From contig JABWBR010000039.1 of the NCBI GenBank assembly GCA_013360405.1, positions 1 through 45,330 of the forward strand: a stretch of DNA of 45,330 nucleotides. The letters run 5' to 3'. Positions 1-7,476 of the stretch are shown piece after piece. Below the pieces are notes generated by a model. The model had not been told where the DNA came from, ran no database searches, and was given only the letters and a program-made list of their open reading frames with translations. Each line of letters opens with the position of its first letter. Position 1 is the first letter of the stretch. Source of the stretch: Saprospiraceae bacterium (GTDB taxonomy: Bacteria; Bacteroidota; Bacteroidia; Chitinophagales; Saprospiraceae). The position numbers and the translations under genes are program-made.

Positions 1-81
1 CCAGGTATCACAGAAAAACAACGAACGCAACGATAGTCAAAAATCACTTGAATAGCCAAGTAGGCGGTGTAAAAAAGAAAA

Positions 82-170
82 GCCGCTAACTCCGCATGGT
101 CGTCCATGCCGCCTCAGGGCTAAGGAATGGAAGTGGAAGGCGGCACGTCGTCCATGCCACAGTTAGCGGC
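82..170 (+). other. attC-like recombination site 1
   Basis: The site is bounded by complementary 9-base boxes, GCCGCTAAC (82-90) and GTTAGCGGC (162-170). Inside, GCATGG..CATGCCGCCT on the left pairs imperfectly with AGGCGGCACG..CCATGC on the right, leaving a central loop of about 25 bases. Length (89 bp), the AAC/GTT boxes and the asymmetric long hairpin are the known features of integron attC sites. The predicted recombination point is between G162 and T163. The outer boxes do not fit RYYYAAC/GTTRRRY strictly. Confidence 0.75.
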
Positions 171-579
171 AAAAAGAGGGTGTTTAAGAAAACCAGCGGA
201 GGCTTGAAAAAAAGAGAATAGCCAGGCGGCAGTGGGATATGCTGATAGAAAAAAATAGCCAAGCGGGACTTTGATATATCATTGAAAAATAGATATATTT
301 GAGCAACAAGGAATACCAAGCGATACTTACGAATAGCACTGAAAAAATAACACGAGGGCCAAGCGTCACAGAAAAAACGCGACAGCTAAGCAGCATAGAA
401 AAACAAGCGCTACGATAGCCAGGTATCACAGAAAACAACGAACGCAACGATAGTCAAAAGTCACTTGAATAGCCAGGCAGGCGGTGTAAAACAGAAATGC
501 CGCTAACTCCGCATGGTCGTCCATGCCGCCTCAGGGCTAAGAAATGACCGGGGAAGGCGGCACGTCGTCCATGCCACAG
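163..579 (+). other. Gene-less integron cassette with degenerate short repeats
   Basis: The roughly 417 bp between two attC cut points hold no convincing open reading frame on either strand. The sequence is instead a chain of degenerate units. Each has a GCCAAGCG-like core (seen near 221, 258, 314, 357, 385, 418 and 471) followed by a short variable part and an A-rich run such as GAAAAA. Unit spacing is irregular, about 28-56 bases. Non-coding cassettes are known in chromosomal integrons. Whether this one makes an RNA cannot be told from the sequence. Confidence 0.6.
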
Positions 580-586
580 TTCCCTG
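499..586 (+). other. attC-like recombination site 2
   Basis: The left box GCCGCTAAC is at 499-507 and the right box begins GTT at 579-581. The inner arms are nearly the same as in site 1, and the 3' arm ending GCCACAGTT is shared with sites 1, 4 and 5. The bases after GTT differ from site 1, as expected because they belong to the next cassette. Confidence 0.75.
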
Positions 587-642
587 AAATTAAAATACAA
601 AAAAGTAACCCCAAAATAATTAATTAAATTAAAGTATTTATT

Positions 643-2013
643 ATGATAGATTTAACTGGAAAATTAAAAGAAAATCAAGATAATTACTCGATTCTTCAAT
701 CTGCATTAGATAAAGGGGGAAAAATACTCTTGCCACAAGGTCGTTTTCCTGTTTATAAACCTTTATTTGTAGGTGTGAACGGAACAACTTTAGTTGGAGA
801 AGGTGGAACTGGTAAAGCAAATACGCCTTCCTCCATGTTAATAGCAAAAAATAACATTGAATGTTTGTTTTATGTATCAGCCGAATCGTGTCATTTCTCT
901 GATATAGTATTATGGGGCAATGGGCTTGACCCAATTACAGGTAGTGAGCGCAAAGCAGAAGCTAAATATGGGTTTGTATTTCAACATGCTAGCGAAAGCC
1001 TTGTGATAAAATGTGGTGTTCATGCTTTTGCTTCGCATGGGATAAAGTTAGAGAATAAAAAGACAATAACATTACCCCAACCATATAACTCACTTTTTGA
1101 TAATATAAGATACAGGATTGTTGGAATAAATGATTTCATTAAATTTTATGCTTGTACAACAGAAAGTAACGGAGGATGTGGTGTGTATTTTGAAAAAAAT
1201 AGCCCAGATAATAGTGGTATTGAATTCATAGGGCTAAATTGTAGATTTAATGGTAGGGCGAATAAATCGCAAGGTACTTATGATGAAAAGATGTGGAACA
1301 GTCATGGTATGCTAGTTAGAGGGTATTGTAACAAAATTGTTGGAGGACACTTTGCTTACAATGGGGGCTATGGTATACAGCTTTCTGAAAAAGGAGAGTT
1401 AGGAGGAACAGCAGGCTCTGTAATTATTCAGCCTTGGCTTGAAGATAATGAACAGAATGAATTAGTTGTAGAAAAAAGAAAAAGAATTGGAATAATGTCA
1501 GAAGGACAATCAATGAAAAGCCATATTTTTACAAAAGATGATTTTACAAGAGTTGAATTAGGTGAAAATTCATCAGATTATGCGATAACTCCCTCAAATG
1601 AACCATTTATGCAAATACAAGGTAAAGGAGCAGCTATCGAAATTGGAGCAAAAGATGATAAAAACATAGGTAAATATGCCCAAATTGGAGCTATTCAACG
1701 TTATCAAAGCGATGCTAACAGCAAGGTAGATTTACTTTTACTATCAAAAAATGGAATAAAGCAAGAATCGAATGGTGATACAACAATTATAAAATCAAAT
1801 ATTGCTTTACAACCCTATGGTGGTCAGGTAATTATAGGAGGATTTAATATTAATAAAGAAAGATTTCCAAATAGAGAAATAGCCTTACAAACAATAGGTG
1901 AGATAATTACTGAGGGGTTGTTAGTAAGAGGTAAGTATCCGAGCGGATATTATTATAAGCTCGTTATCAATGATTCTGTTGTTCCTCCTCAAATCGAATT
2001 AGAACGCATATAA
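643..2013 (+). CDS. Right-handed beta-helix (pectate-lyase-like / tail-spike-like) protein, cassette-borne
   Basis: This 456-residue protein is the only gene of the cassette between attC sites 2 and 3. The N-terminal part (about 15-60), with a run of Gly-rich turns, resembles the start of pectate-lyase-type beta-helix proteins, where a 'GGKILLPQGRF'-like segment precedes the helix. The middle (about 60-270) has many short beta-strand-like stretches with Asn/Gly turns, as in parallel beta-helices. No signal peptide or membrane segment is visible, so it is either cytoplasmic or exported by another route, for example as part of a particle. The C-terminal third (about 320-456) has no family I recognise. 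The codons are AT-rich compared with the genes after 8587, consistent with acquisition. Substrate and catalytic residues cannot be assigned. The start at 643 is the first ATG after an AT-rich leader. Confidence 0.65.
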   Translation: MIDLTGKLKENQDNYSILQSALDKGGKILLPQGRFPVYKPLFVGVNGTTLVGEGGTGKANTPSSMLIAKNNIECLFYVSAESCHFSDIVLWGNGLDPITGSERKAEAKYGFVFQHASESLVIKCGVHAFASHGIKLENKKTITLPQPYNSLFDNIRYRIVGINDFIKFYACTTESNGGCGVYFEKNSPDNSGIEFIGLNCRFNGRANKSQGTYDEKMWNSHGMLVRGYCNKIVGGHFAYNGGYGIQLSEKGELGGTAGSVIIQPWLEDNEQNELVVEKRKRIGIMSEGQSMKSHIFTKDDFTRVELGENSSDYAITPSNEPFMQIQGKGAAIEIGAKDDKNIGKYAQIGAIQRYQSDANSKVDLLLLSKNGIKQESNGDTTIIKSNIALQPYGGQVIIGGFNINKERFPNREIALQTIGEIITEGLLVRGKYPSGYYYKLVINDSVVPPQIELERI

Positions 2014-2055
2014 AATAACTTATAACAAGAGACAAAAGAAATAGAAAACAAAAAA

Positions 2056-2150
2056 GCATAACGGAACAATGTGCTGGCGCAAAATGCCCCCCAAAAACCG
2101 CCGCACAAAGGCTAAACAGGGGGCAGTATTCGCCAGCACGACCGTTATCG
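2056..2150 (+). other. attC-like recombination site 3
   Basis: The boxes are GCATAAC (2056-2062) and GTTATCG (2144-2150). The inner arms GTGCTGGCG (left) and CGCCAGCAC (right) are fully complementary, followed by GCCCCC/GGGGGC. The site lies 42 bp after the stop of the beta-helix gene, the usual place for an attC. Arm sequence differs from sites 1, 2 and 4. Confidence 0.75.
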
Positions 2151-2542
2151 CCGAATGGAAAAGGAAAAATGAAGACGGAATGCCCGCCGGGGCAATGAAA
2201 TAAAGATGCCGAGCGGGGCTTCCCTCATCACTTAGGAAGATAAAATTGCCCGTCGTGACAGCCCTCATCACTTGAAAAAATAAAGACCAAACGAGGCTTC
2301 CCTCATCACTTGGAGAAAAAAAATCACGTTTGGGCTGCCCAAGAAACAAAAAAAACCGGGCGGAAAGGTGCACGGATAAAGAAAAGCCGTAAATTGGCAC
2401 TGCGAAGCGGACCGAAATTGGCGGGCGGAAGAAAGGCGATAACAACGCACTCCTGCCAACCCCGGCCGGCTAACGCACAAGGCCAAGCACCGGGCGGGGC
2501 TGACAGGAGTGCCAACGATGGGCGAAACAATCAAAAAATAAT
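2145..2542 (+). other. Gene-less cassette segment with three ~40-bp repeats
   Basis: No supported gene lies between attC site 3 and the next start codon at 2543. Three copies of CCCTCATCACTT occur at 2222-2233, 2262-2273 and 2300-2311, spaced 40 and 38 bases. Each is preceded by a GC-rich stretch and an ATAAAG-like A-rich box. This plan (A-rich box, GCC-AGCGG-like core, TCACTT, A-run) resembles the repeats of the gene-less cassette at 163-579. Short reading frames here are repeat-derived and were not called. Confidence 0.55.
2437..2526 (+). other. Degenerate attC-like palindrome
   Basis: CGATAAC (2437-2443) matches the box type of attC site 3. GCACTCCTG (2447-2455) is complementary to CAGGAGTGC (2504-2512), with CCCC/GGGG further in. 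The right outer GTT box is not found (CAACGATG stands there), so this may be a decayed or non-functional site ending the gene-less cassette. Confidence 0.4.
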
Positions 2543-4267
2543 ATGGGAGTTCGTATTTTTAACATACTTTTTAAGAACGGAAATCCGCCATTTGATATAG
2601 ATGTCGATGGTGACGCACAAGGATGTGATGACAAATCAGGGGTTATTACTGTTGAGTTGACTTATGTTGACGCAAATACTGGACTTAAAACCATTGATAC
2701 TAAAGTTTTCCGCCACTTATATGGTGCGCATATCAATTGGAAAGTATCATTTCTAAATATAAATTGCAAATGTAATTCAGATGTTGAAATCTATGCTTGG
2801 TGCGGAGTTGGACCTCAAAGGATACAACATGACCGAAAGGTTGAGCATGTGGTGTGTGGCACCTGCCCAGTTGTAAATATTTCCATAAAGTCTATAAGCG
2901 ATGATTGCTTTTCTGGGAAGAGAAAAGTCACAATTGAATGGTCAATTATCCAATCAGCAGGTCAAACATCATTTTTACAATGGGACTTTGGAGACGGAAC
3001 CCCAACTACAGGGTTTCCCCAAACGGGCTCTGCGCTGGGTCAAATTATTACTCATGACTATCTACCGGGTTCATATAAAGTTAAACTTCTTATCTTATTT
3101 CCAACAGGTTGCCAAAATATTGAGGATAAAATCGATGTCTTATCTTGTGGCTCGGAATGTTGTCCTAATCTTGATATCAAAGTGACCCGCATTAGTGCCA
3201 GTGATTGTGTTTTAAAGAACCCTGTGTTCAAGTTTGATTCGGATTGGTCGAAAAGTCTTTGCCCTCCAATGTCAGGCCAGGGTTTCGATTACTATTGGAC
3301 TCTTGATGGGCCTACTGGAAAGTTTCAGATTAATACCAAGAATCAACCTTGGGTGGACACTTTGGCACTATGGACAAAAATAGGTGCGCCCATCCCAAGT
3401 GCTATAGTTTTTACTCATATTGGCCAGCATACTATCAGTGTGGTTCAAGTAGGCTATCCTTCTGGATGCCTGCCAAGTGATAATGAGATTTTTACGGTAG
3501 TAGATTGCTGTCCTTCCGGCCAGCATTGGGATCCTTTGCAGCAAAAATGCGTGCCTGACGAACAACCCTGTCCGGATGGTTATCACAAAAATGAGCAGGG
3601 TGAATGTGTGCGTGACGAACAACCCTGTCCGGATGGTTATCACAAAAATGAGCAGGGTGAATGTGTGCCTGACGAACAACCCTGCCCGGACGGTTATCAT
3701 AAAAATGAGCGGGGTGAATGTGTGCCAAATGACAACCCAGAAGAAAGCAGCCTTTGTGGTGCATTACGTTGGTTAATCGCATTTTCATTAGCATTAGCAC
3801 TTACGGCATTTTTACTTGGTATTTGTGTTCCTCCATTAGCATCATTCCTTTTCTGGGTAGCCGGTGGAGCCATAGTAGTAGCAATTGGTGCCATTATTCT
3901 ATACTTAATATTTTGCCCTAATAAGCCTTGTAATTGGTTTCAACTGCTTCTTGCTCAGGTGTTATTATCAGTAGGTTATGTAGCCATGTGTCTCAGTAAT
4001 TGTTGCATTTTTATGTTGCCTGTCGGATTAGTTTTTGCAATAATTGGTATTGTATTATTTATCACTTGGAAAAACGGCTGTAAAAAAACATGGTGCGAAG
4101 TATCGAAAGAAGCAGCAAGTGTATTGAATGCCGTTATAATTCCGGTAATTTCATACATTTTGTTAACGCCGTTGCTTCAAACGTGTGTAAATACAACAAT
4201 TTCGACTATATTATCCACGCTTGTAGGCATTCTTACTATTTATGCAATAAACTGCAAAACCAAATAA
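2543..4267 (+). CDS. PKD-domain protein with Cys-rich repeats and C-terminal multi-TM domain
   Basis: This 574-residue protein has three parts. Residues 1-335 are Cys-rich beta-type sequence with a PKD-like domain near 140-200 (the WDFGDGTP motif and a later HDY.PGSYKVKL). Residues about 339-395 are three 19-residue repeats (DEQPCPDGYHKNEQGECVP). Residues about 400-570 carry around five or six hydrophobic segments with many Cys residues. There is no N-terminal signal peptide, which is odd for a protein with PKD and Cys-paired repeats. The first part could be inserted or exported only after the C-terminal membrane domain integrates, or the protein could be loaded on a secretion particle; both ideas are inference. 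It is followed after 4 bases by a truncated secreted-protein gene. Function is unknown. Confidence 0.7.
   Translation: MGVRIFNILFKNGNPPFDIDVDGDAQGCDDKSGVITVELTYVDANTGLKTIDTKVFRHLYGAHINWKVSFLNINCKCNSDVEIYAWCGVGPQRIQHDRKVEHVVCGTCPVVNISIKSISDDCFSGKRKVTIEWSIIQSAGQTSFLQWDFGDGTPTTGFPQTGSALGQIITHDYLPGSYKVKLLILFPTGCQNIEDKIDVLSCGSECCPNLDIKVTRISASDCVLKNPVFKFDSDWSKSLCPPMSGQGFDYYWTLDGPTGKFQINTKNQPWVDTLALWTKIGAPIPSAIVFTHIGQHTISVVQVGYPSGCLPSDNEIFTVVDCCPSGQHWDPLQQKCVPDEQPCPDGYHKNEQGECVRDEQPCPDGYHKNEQGECVPDEQPCPDGYHKNERGECVPNDNPEESSLCGALRWLIAFSLALALTAFLLGICVPPLASFLFWVAGGAIVVAIGAIILYLIFCPNKPCNWFQLLLAQVLLSVGYVAMCLSNCCIFMLPVGLVFAIIGIVLFITWKNGCKKTWCEVSKEAASVLNAVIIPVISYILLTPLLQTCVNTTISTILSTLVGILTIYAINCKTK
3557..3727 (+). 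repeat. Three tandem 57-bp coding repeats
   Basis: GACGAACAACCCTG recurs at 3557, 3614 and 3671 with only a few differences between units. The repeat is in frame and encodes a 19-residue unit with two Cys. High DNA identity points to recent copy-number change. Confidence 0.9.
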
Positions 4268-4271
4268 TATC

Positions 4272-4385
4272 ATGAGAACCTGTTTATTAGTATTGTTAAT
4301 CCATTTCTTACTTCCTTTCAAAACACATTCACAGTCAATAAATTATGAATCGTTTTTTTCCTTTGGTTCCTCAAATGTTTGGTGA
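4272..4385 (+). pseudogene. Truncated secreted-protein gene cut near the IS element
   Basis: A 37-codon frame starts with ATG four bases after the previous stop. It encodes a clear signal peptide (hydrophobic core CLLVLLIHFLLPF, cleavage probably after HSQS) and about 15 mature residues, then ends at TGA 17 bases before the inverted repeat of the IS. I read it as the 5' remnant of a longer secreted protein whose rest was lost when the IS inserted or caused a deletion. A genuine 37-residue exported peptide is possible but less likely. Confidence 0.5.
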
Positions 4386-4401
4386 CAAGGCTACAACCTC
4401 G

Positions 4402-5809
4402 TTAAGTTAAGCCCGAAAGCGGGCAAAAAAGCTTGAAAAGCAGCAGTAGGCATGAATGACTTTGACAAATGAGACCAAAGGATTAACTTAGGGACAATTC
4501 TCCCCCGCCCGGCTGGAGAGCAGGTAAGAGGAAGGAAAAAATTTCAGGGGTGCTAAAGCGTTGATTTATAATTAGGTTCATAAATATGCCGTTCTGTGCC
4601 CCGCAAGAATTTCCTTTTGCGTACTCTGCTTGGGCGGGGTCTTATGGGTTCAAGGTGGCGGATCAGGTCGTCAAGTAAGCAGTGGATTTTGGCATACCAG
4701 GCTTTGATCTCGTCGATAAATAGAAGAGGGAGGTATCTCTTGATGATGCCAACGGTTACGTTTCTATTGATCTGATAATCAAACTTTCGTCGTTGGTTGA
4801 TGCGTTGCAGGGCTTTTTGCTTTGAGGCTATTAGGATGCTTTGGAGGTTGTACATGGCGAAAAGCGCCCTGTTGTACAGGTCGGCGAAGTGGCGGTGATG
4901 GAAATGTTGTCGGTGCATCAAGGTGGTGAGTAATACTTCGACTTCACCGCTGGGCAGGTCAACCCGAATGAGTCTGAGCGGGATAACTTCATTGCGCGAT
5001 GGCTCAAGACCAAGCTTACACACGGCGCTTAATGCCCTGTGGGTCAAACGAGGCGTAATGATGCGTTCTGTCTCGTTGCTTTGCACAAAATCCACGACGG
5101 TGGGATTGAAGTCAGTTTTGAGCCGGATAATGCAGTGAGTGCCATAAAAGCGATGGAGGAATGGGATAGCAAATCCTGCAAAACCTCGGTCATAAATGGC
5201 CAGGGTGTTGGCAGGCATATCTTTAATGAGAGGCATAGCCACTGCGATCTCGCCTTGGCGTCGGGGATGCAGTTGGACCTTGATAATGATTTGGTTGAGC
5301 AGGTCAAAAGTGATCAGCCAGCGCACAGAAGGTACGTGCCCATGCTGGTTTTCATGCCAGCCCAGGGCCTCACCCAGCCAGGATTCGTCGGGTAAACGCA
5401 GGCCGGTGCCATCTACGGCCAACAGGCGAAAGCGGCGCCAGGTTTTTACAGGGAACCTATGGTAGAAAGCCTGGGTTGTATGGAGGAAAAAATCCCGGAA
5501 AAAATCCGGCTTGATCAATTTTCTCCTTTGCACAAATGCGCTTTTGGAAGGAGGTTTCGCTTTGAGAAAAGAGAAAAAGTCGAATAGCTCTATGGCAAGG
5601 CTTTTTTTAAAAGGCCAAGCACCAAAGCGGCGGTGCGGCGGAAGGAAAGCTTACGATTGCGGGTGAAATCACGTTCAGGGTTGAGCAGGTACAGACCTCG
5701 CTTGACAATGTCCAATACGAAGAATTTCCTCAGATCGCCAATGGCCCATCGTAACGGTGCATACATATGCCTCTTTTGGGGTAAGATACGCATTTTTTTC
5801 TTAACTTAA
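4402..5809 (-). mobile_element. IS4-like insertion sequence, probably inactive
   Basis: The ends carry TTAAGTTAAG (4402-4411) and its exact complement CTTAACTTAA (5800-5809), 1408 bp apart, around a transposase read on the minus strand. A GCCCG-GCGGGC hairpin sits just inside the left end. I see no target-site duplication: the left flank is ACAACCTCG and the right flank is TGGCCATGAA. The right end lies only a few bases from attC site 4. Together with the truncated gene on the left this suggests a deletion next to the element. Confidence 0.7.
4553..5793 (-). pseudogene. IS4-family DDE transposase, frameshifted and lacking the catalytic Glu region
   Basis: The coding region is split. Codons from 5793 to 5590 give 67 residues, ending in a stop just after an A7 run on the coding strand. 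The -1 frame continues without a stop into the main part (4553-5533, 326 residues). The first Asp (LLAVDGTGLRLPD) and second Asp (LAIYDRGF) of the DDE triad are present. The region where IS4 enzymes carry Y-(2)-R-(3)-E-(6)-K is missing: DLYN is joined directly to RALFAMYNLQSIL, which belongs about 40 residues later. This in-frame deletion removes the catalytic Glu. The A7 run (A AAA AAA) could allow programmed -1 slippage, but with the Glu gone the enzyme should be dead. Confidence 0.75.
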
Positions 5810-5813
5810 TGGC

Positions 5814-5899
5814 CATGAACTCTGCATGGTCGGTCATGCCGCCATAGCTCTAAGAAATGACAAACTTAAGGCGGCACGTCGTCCATGCCACAGTTCTTT
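5814..5899 (+). other. attC-like recombination site 4
   Basis: The left box CATGAAC (5814-5820) pairs through GAAC with GTTC at 5893-5896. The inner arms GCATGG..CATGCCGCC and GGCGGCACGTCG..CCATGC are the same family as sites 1 and 2, ending in the shared GCCACAGTT. It begins four bases after the IS end, so the cassette it served has been mostly replaced by the IS. Confidence 0.7.
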
Positions 5900-6162
5900 G
5901 CAATCATAAAGAATACCAACACTACCTTGGCCCAAGACAGGATCACTTCAACATCTGACATAAAAAATGAATAAAAACATTTGTTTGTCTTTTCGCTGAA
6001 CCGCCTTATGTTGGTCATCGTATTCAATGATTGCCTAAATGGCAAGGTTAGCAAAAGTCATACATGATTGATTATTAACAAAATATAGATTATTTTAAAT
6101 ATTTTTGATTGAAGAAGCCAGGTGGCTTGATGAAAAATCAAGCAAGTTTCATGTTCTTAGAG
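5900..6162. other. Gene-less leader of the toxin cassette
   Basis: The sequence is AT-rich with no supported reading frame. A small inverted pair, GGCTTGAT/ATCAAGC, lies near 6124-6142 just ahead of the -7 element at 6163, where it might act as an operator or attenuator. Nothing else is recognised. Confidence 0.4.
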
Positions 6163-6170
6163 TAACTTTG
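6163..6170 (+). promoter_or_regulatory. Bacteroidota -7 element giving a probable leaderless toxin mRNA
   Basis: TAACTTTG matches TAnnTTTG. Transcription in this phylum starts about 5-7 bases after the element, which lands on or next to the ATG at 6175. No clear TTTG box lies at the usual upstream distance. Confidence 0.5.
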
Positions 6171-6174
6171 TAAT

Positions 6175-6666
6175 ATGGTAAAAGCTTCGTTATATCTCGA
6201 CACTTCAGCTATAAACTTTCTTTTTGCTGACGACGCGCCGGAAAAGAAGGAAATTACTATAGATTTTTTTGACAATTTTATCCGTTTAGGTGTCTATGAT
6301 ACATATATTACGGAGTTTGTAATAGCTGAGATTAACCAGAATACCAATGAGTTGGAACGAGAGCGATTACTTAAAATAGTTGAAGAATATCCAATTGAAA
6401 TTCTTCCAATCGAGAAGGGCGAAGAGGTCGGGCTGCTGGCTCAAAACTACCTGGACAACGGAATTATGCCGCCGAAAAAATTATTTGATGCTTTGCATGT
6501 GGCGTTCTGCGTTGTAACCAAAATTGATTACCTCGTGAGCTGGAACTTTAAACACTTAGCCAACATAAACCGAGAGCGGCGGGTTTTAGCAAAGAATTAC
6601 GAACTCGGGTATATTCATCCGCTTCGCATCATCACACCAACTGAATTGACAGGATATGGAAACTAA
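6175..6666 (+). CDS. PIN-domain ribonuclease toxin (VapC-like)
   Basis: This 163-residue protein has the acidic set of a PIN nuclease: D9 in YLDTSA, E52 in FVIAEI, D105 in LFDALHVA, and D118 in KIDYLVSWNFKHL. PIN toxins cut RNA with Mg2+ bound by these residues. The gene is the first of a two-gene cassette and overlaps the start of a 61-codon gene by 11 bases, the usual tight coupling of a toxin-antitoxin pair. The order is toxin first, unlike classic vapBC. The start lies only 4 bases after the -7 element, so the mRNA may be leaderless. Toxin-antitoxin cassettes are common stabilisers of integron arrays. Target RNA is unknown. Confidence 0.85.
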   Translation: MVKASLYLDTSAINFLFADDAPEKKEITIDFFDNFIRLGVYDTYITEFVIAEINQNTNELERERLLKIVEEYPIEILPIEKGEEVGLLAQNYLDNGIMPPKKLFDALHVAFCVVTKIDYLVSWNFKHLANINRERRVLAKNYELGYIHPLRIITPTELTGYGN

Positions 6667-6841
6667 AATATCAAAAGCACAACTCTCTGTATGGGAGTGG
6701 AAGGAAAAAGCATATGAAGATATAAAACATTTGCCGATACTAGAGCAAATGCGCATCATTCATGAACGAACTCAGCAAGTTATCAATAAAATAAATATTA
6801 ATAAAGCAAAGAACTCCGCACTACCGCCAACCCCCGCCTAA
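6656..6841 (+). CDS. Small partner of the PIN toxin (probable antitoxin)
   Basis: This 61-residue, mostly helical protein (about 1-50) carries a WEWKEKAYEDIKHLPILEQM-type sequence and no recognisable DNA-binding fold. It starts inside the toxin gene with a frame shift of one register, so the two are translationally coupled. Its last 9 codons (about NSALPPTPA) run into the left arm of attC site 5 and the stop codon is inside the site, so the protein tail is partly dictated by the recombination sequence. The antitoxin role rests on position only. A role as a second toxin subunit is not excluded. Confidence 0.65.
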   Translation: METKISKAQLSVWEWKEKAYEDIKHLPILEQMRIIHERTQQVINKININKAKNSALPPTPA

Positions 6842-6901
6842 CCGCCAACCTCGCTCAAGCCGACGCGCAGGCGGCGGTTGACGTTAGTGCCACAGTTAAA
6901 C
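6807..6901 (+). other. attC-like recombination site 5
   Basis: The right box GTTAAAC (6895-6901) fits GTTRRRY exactly. The left box is CAAAGAAC (6807-6814). The left arm CTCCGCACTACCGCCAAC pairs imperfectly with GTTGACGTTAGTGCCACAG, with unpaired bases between as in known attC sites. The 3' end GCCACAGTT is shared with sites 1, 2 and 4. Confidence 0.75.
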
Positions 6902-6917
6902 GAAAAATTTTATAAAA

Positions 6918-7469
6918 ATGAAAAATTTAAATATTCTAATTGCAATACTTACAGTCGTCCATCTTACATCATGCAAAAGCGAAGGAGAGGTGTATACAGC
7001 AACCAGATGTATAAGCAACTCATTAGGGCTTTGTTCCGAAAGTAGTGAAATAAAAAAGTGGGTGAACTACTATGGCTTTCCTCGAATGATAGAAATATTA
7101 ATAAAAGAAAGTGACGTAACAAAATATACTGTAAGGAGCTCTTCTGATGATAAGCAGATATTAGTTCTTGATGTCAGCCAAAATGGGAAAGTATTAAATT
7201 TTGCGATCGACGAAACCACTTATCCGATGATATCAAATGGACTAACAAGTTCGGCTTCCATTGAGGTGACAAGTACTGATGAACTGGAATTATATTCAAT
7301 TGACCCAGGAAAGGATAACCCAGCATTAAAAAAAACATCCTATTCAAAAGTAGGGCAATTATTTTTTAATATAACTTTTTCCGAAGGTTGTTCAATTGGG
7401 TGGGTTTTAGAAAAGGGAGAGATAAAATATGACAATACTAAATCTCTCCACATGACTGAAGATGAATAA
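6918..7469 (+). CDS. Cassette-encoded lipoprotein of unknown function
   Basis: This 183-residue protein has a hydrophobic start (NILIAILTVVHL) and lipobox LTSC, so lipidation at Cys19 and anchoring in a membrane are likely. The mature part is polar and Cys-poor after residue 40, with a likely beta-rich fold ending in an acidic tail. I recognise no family. It is the only gene between attC sites 5 and 6. The ATG lies about 22 bases into the cassette and no -7 element is visible, so transcription probably comes from upstream cassettes. Confidence 0.75.
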   Translation: MKNLNILIAILTVVHLTSCKSEGEVYTATRCISNSLGLCSESSEIKKWVNYYGFPRMIEILIKESDVTKYTVRSSSDDKQILVLDVSQNGKVLNFAIDETTYPMISNGLTSSASIEVTSTDELELYSIDPGKDNPALKKTSYSKVGQLFFNITFSEGCSIGWVLEKGEIKYDNTKSLHMTEDE

Positions 7470-7476
7470 AACGCTC

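Larger units (their letters stand above)
1..586. repeat. Direct duplication of a cassette 3' end including its attC site
   Basis: Bases 1-170 and 419-586 are near-identical direct copies, with a few substitutions and a few one-base indels. Each copy contains an A-rich stretch followed by an attC-like palindrome. The copies diverge just before the R' box of the second site, which is where cassette boundaries should fall. This fits duplication of a cassette end within an integron array. The first copy probably continues upstream of the window. Confidence 0.85.

Noticed and set aside
2020-2600. Several short reading frames in both strands of the gene-less cassette
   Set aside because: They overlap one another and the repeats, have no start-site context and no recognisable protein features.
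4393-5820. Target-site duplication around the IS element
   Set aside because: The flanks next to the TTAAGTTAAG ends do not match over any useful length.
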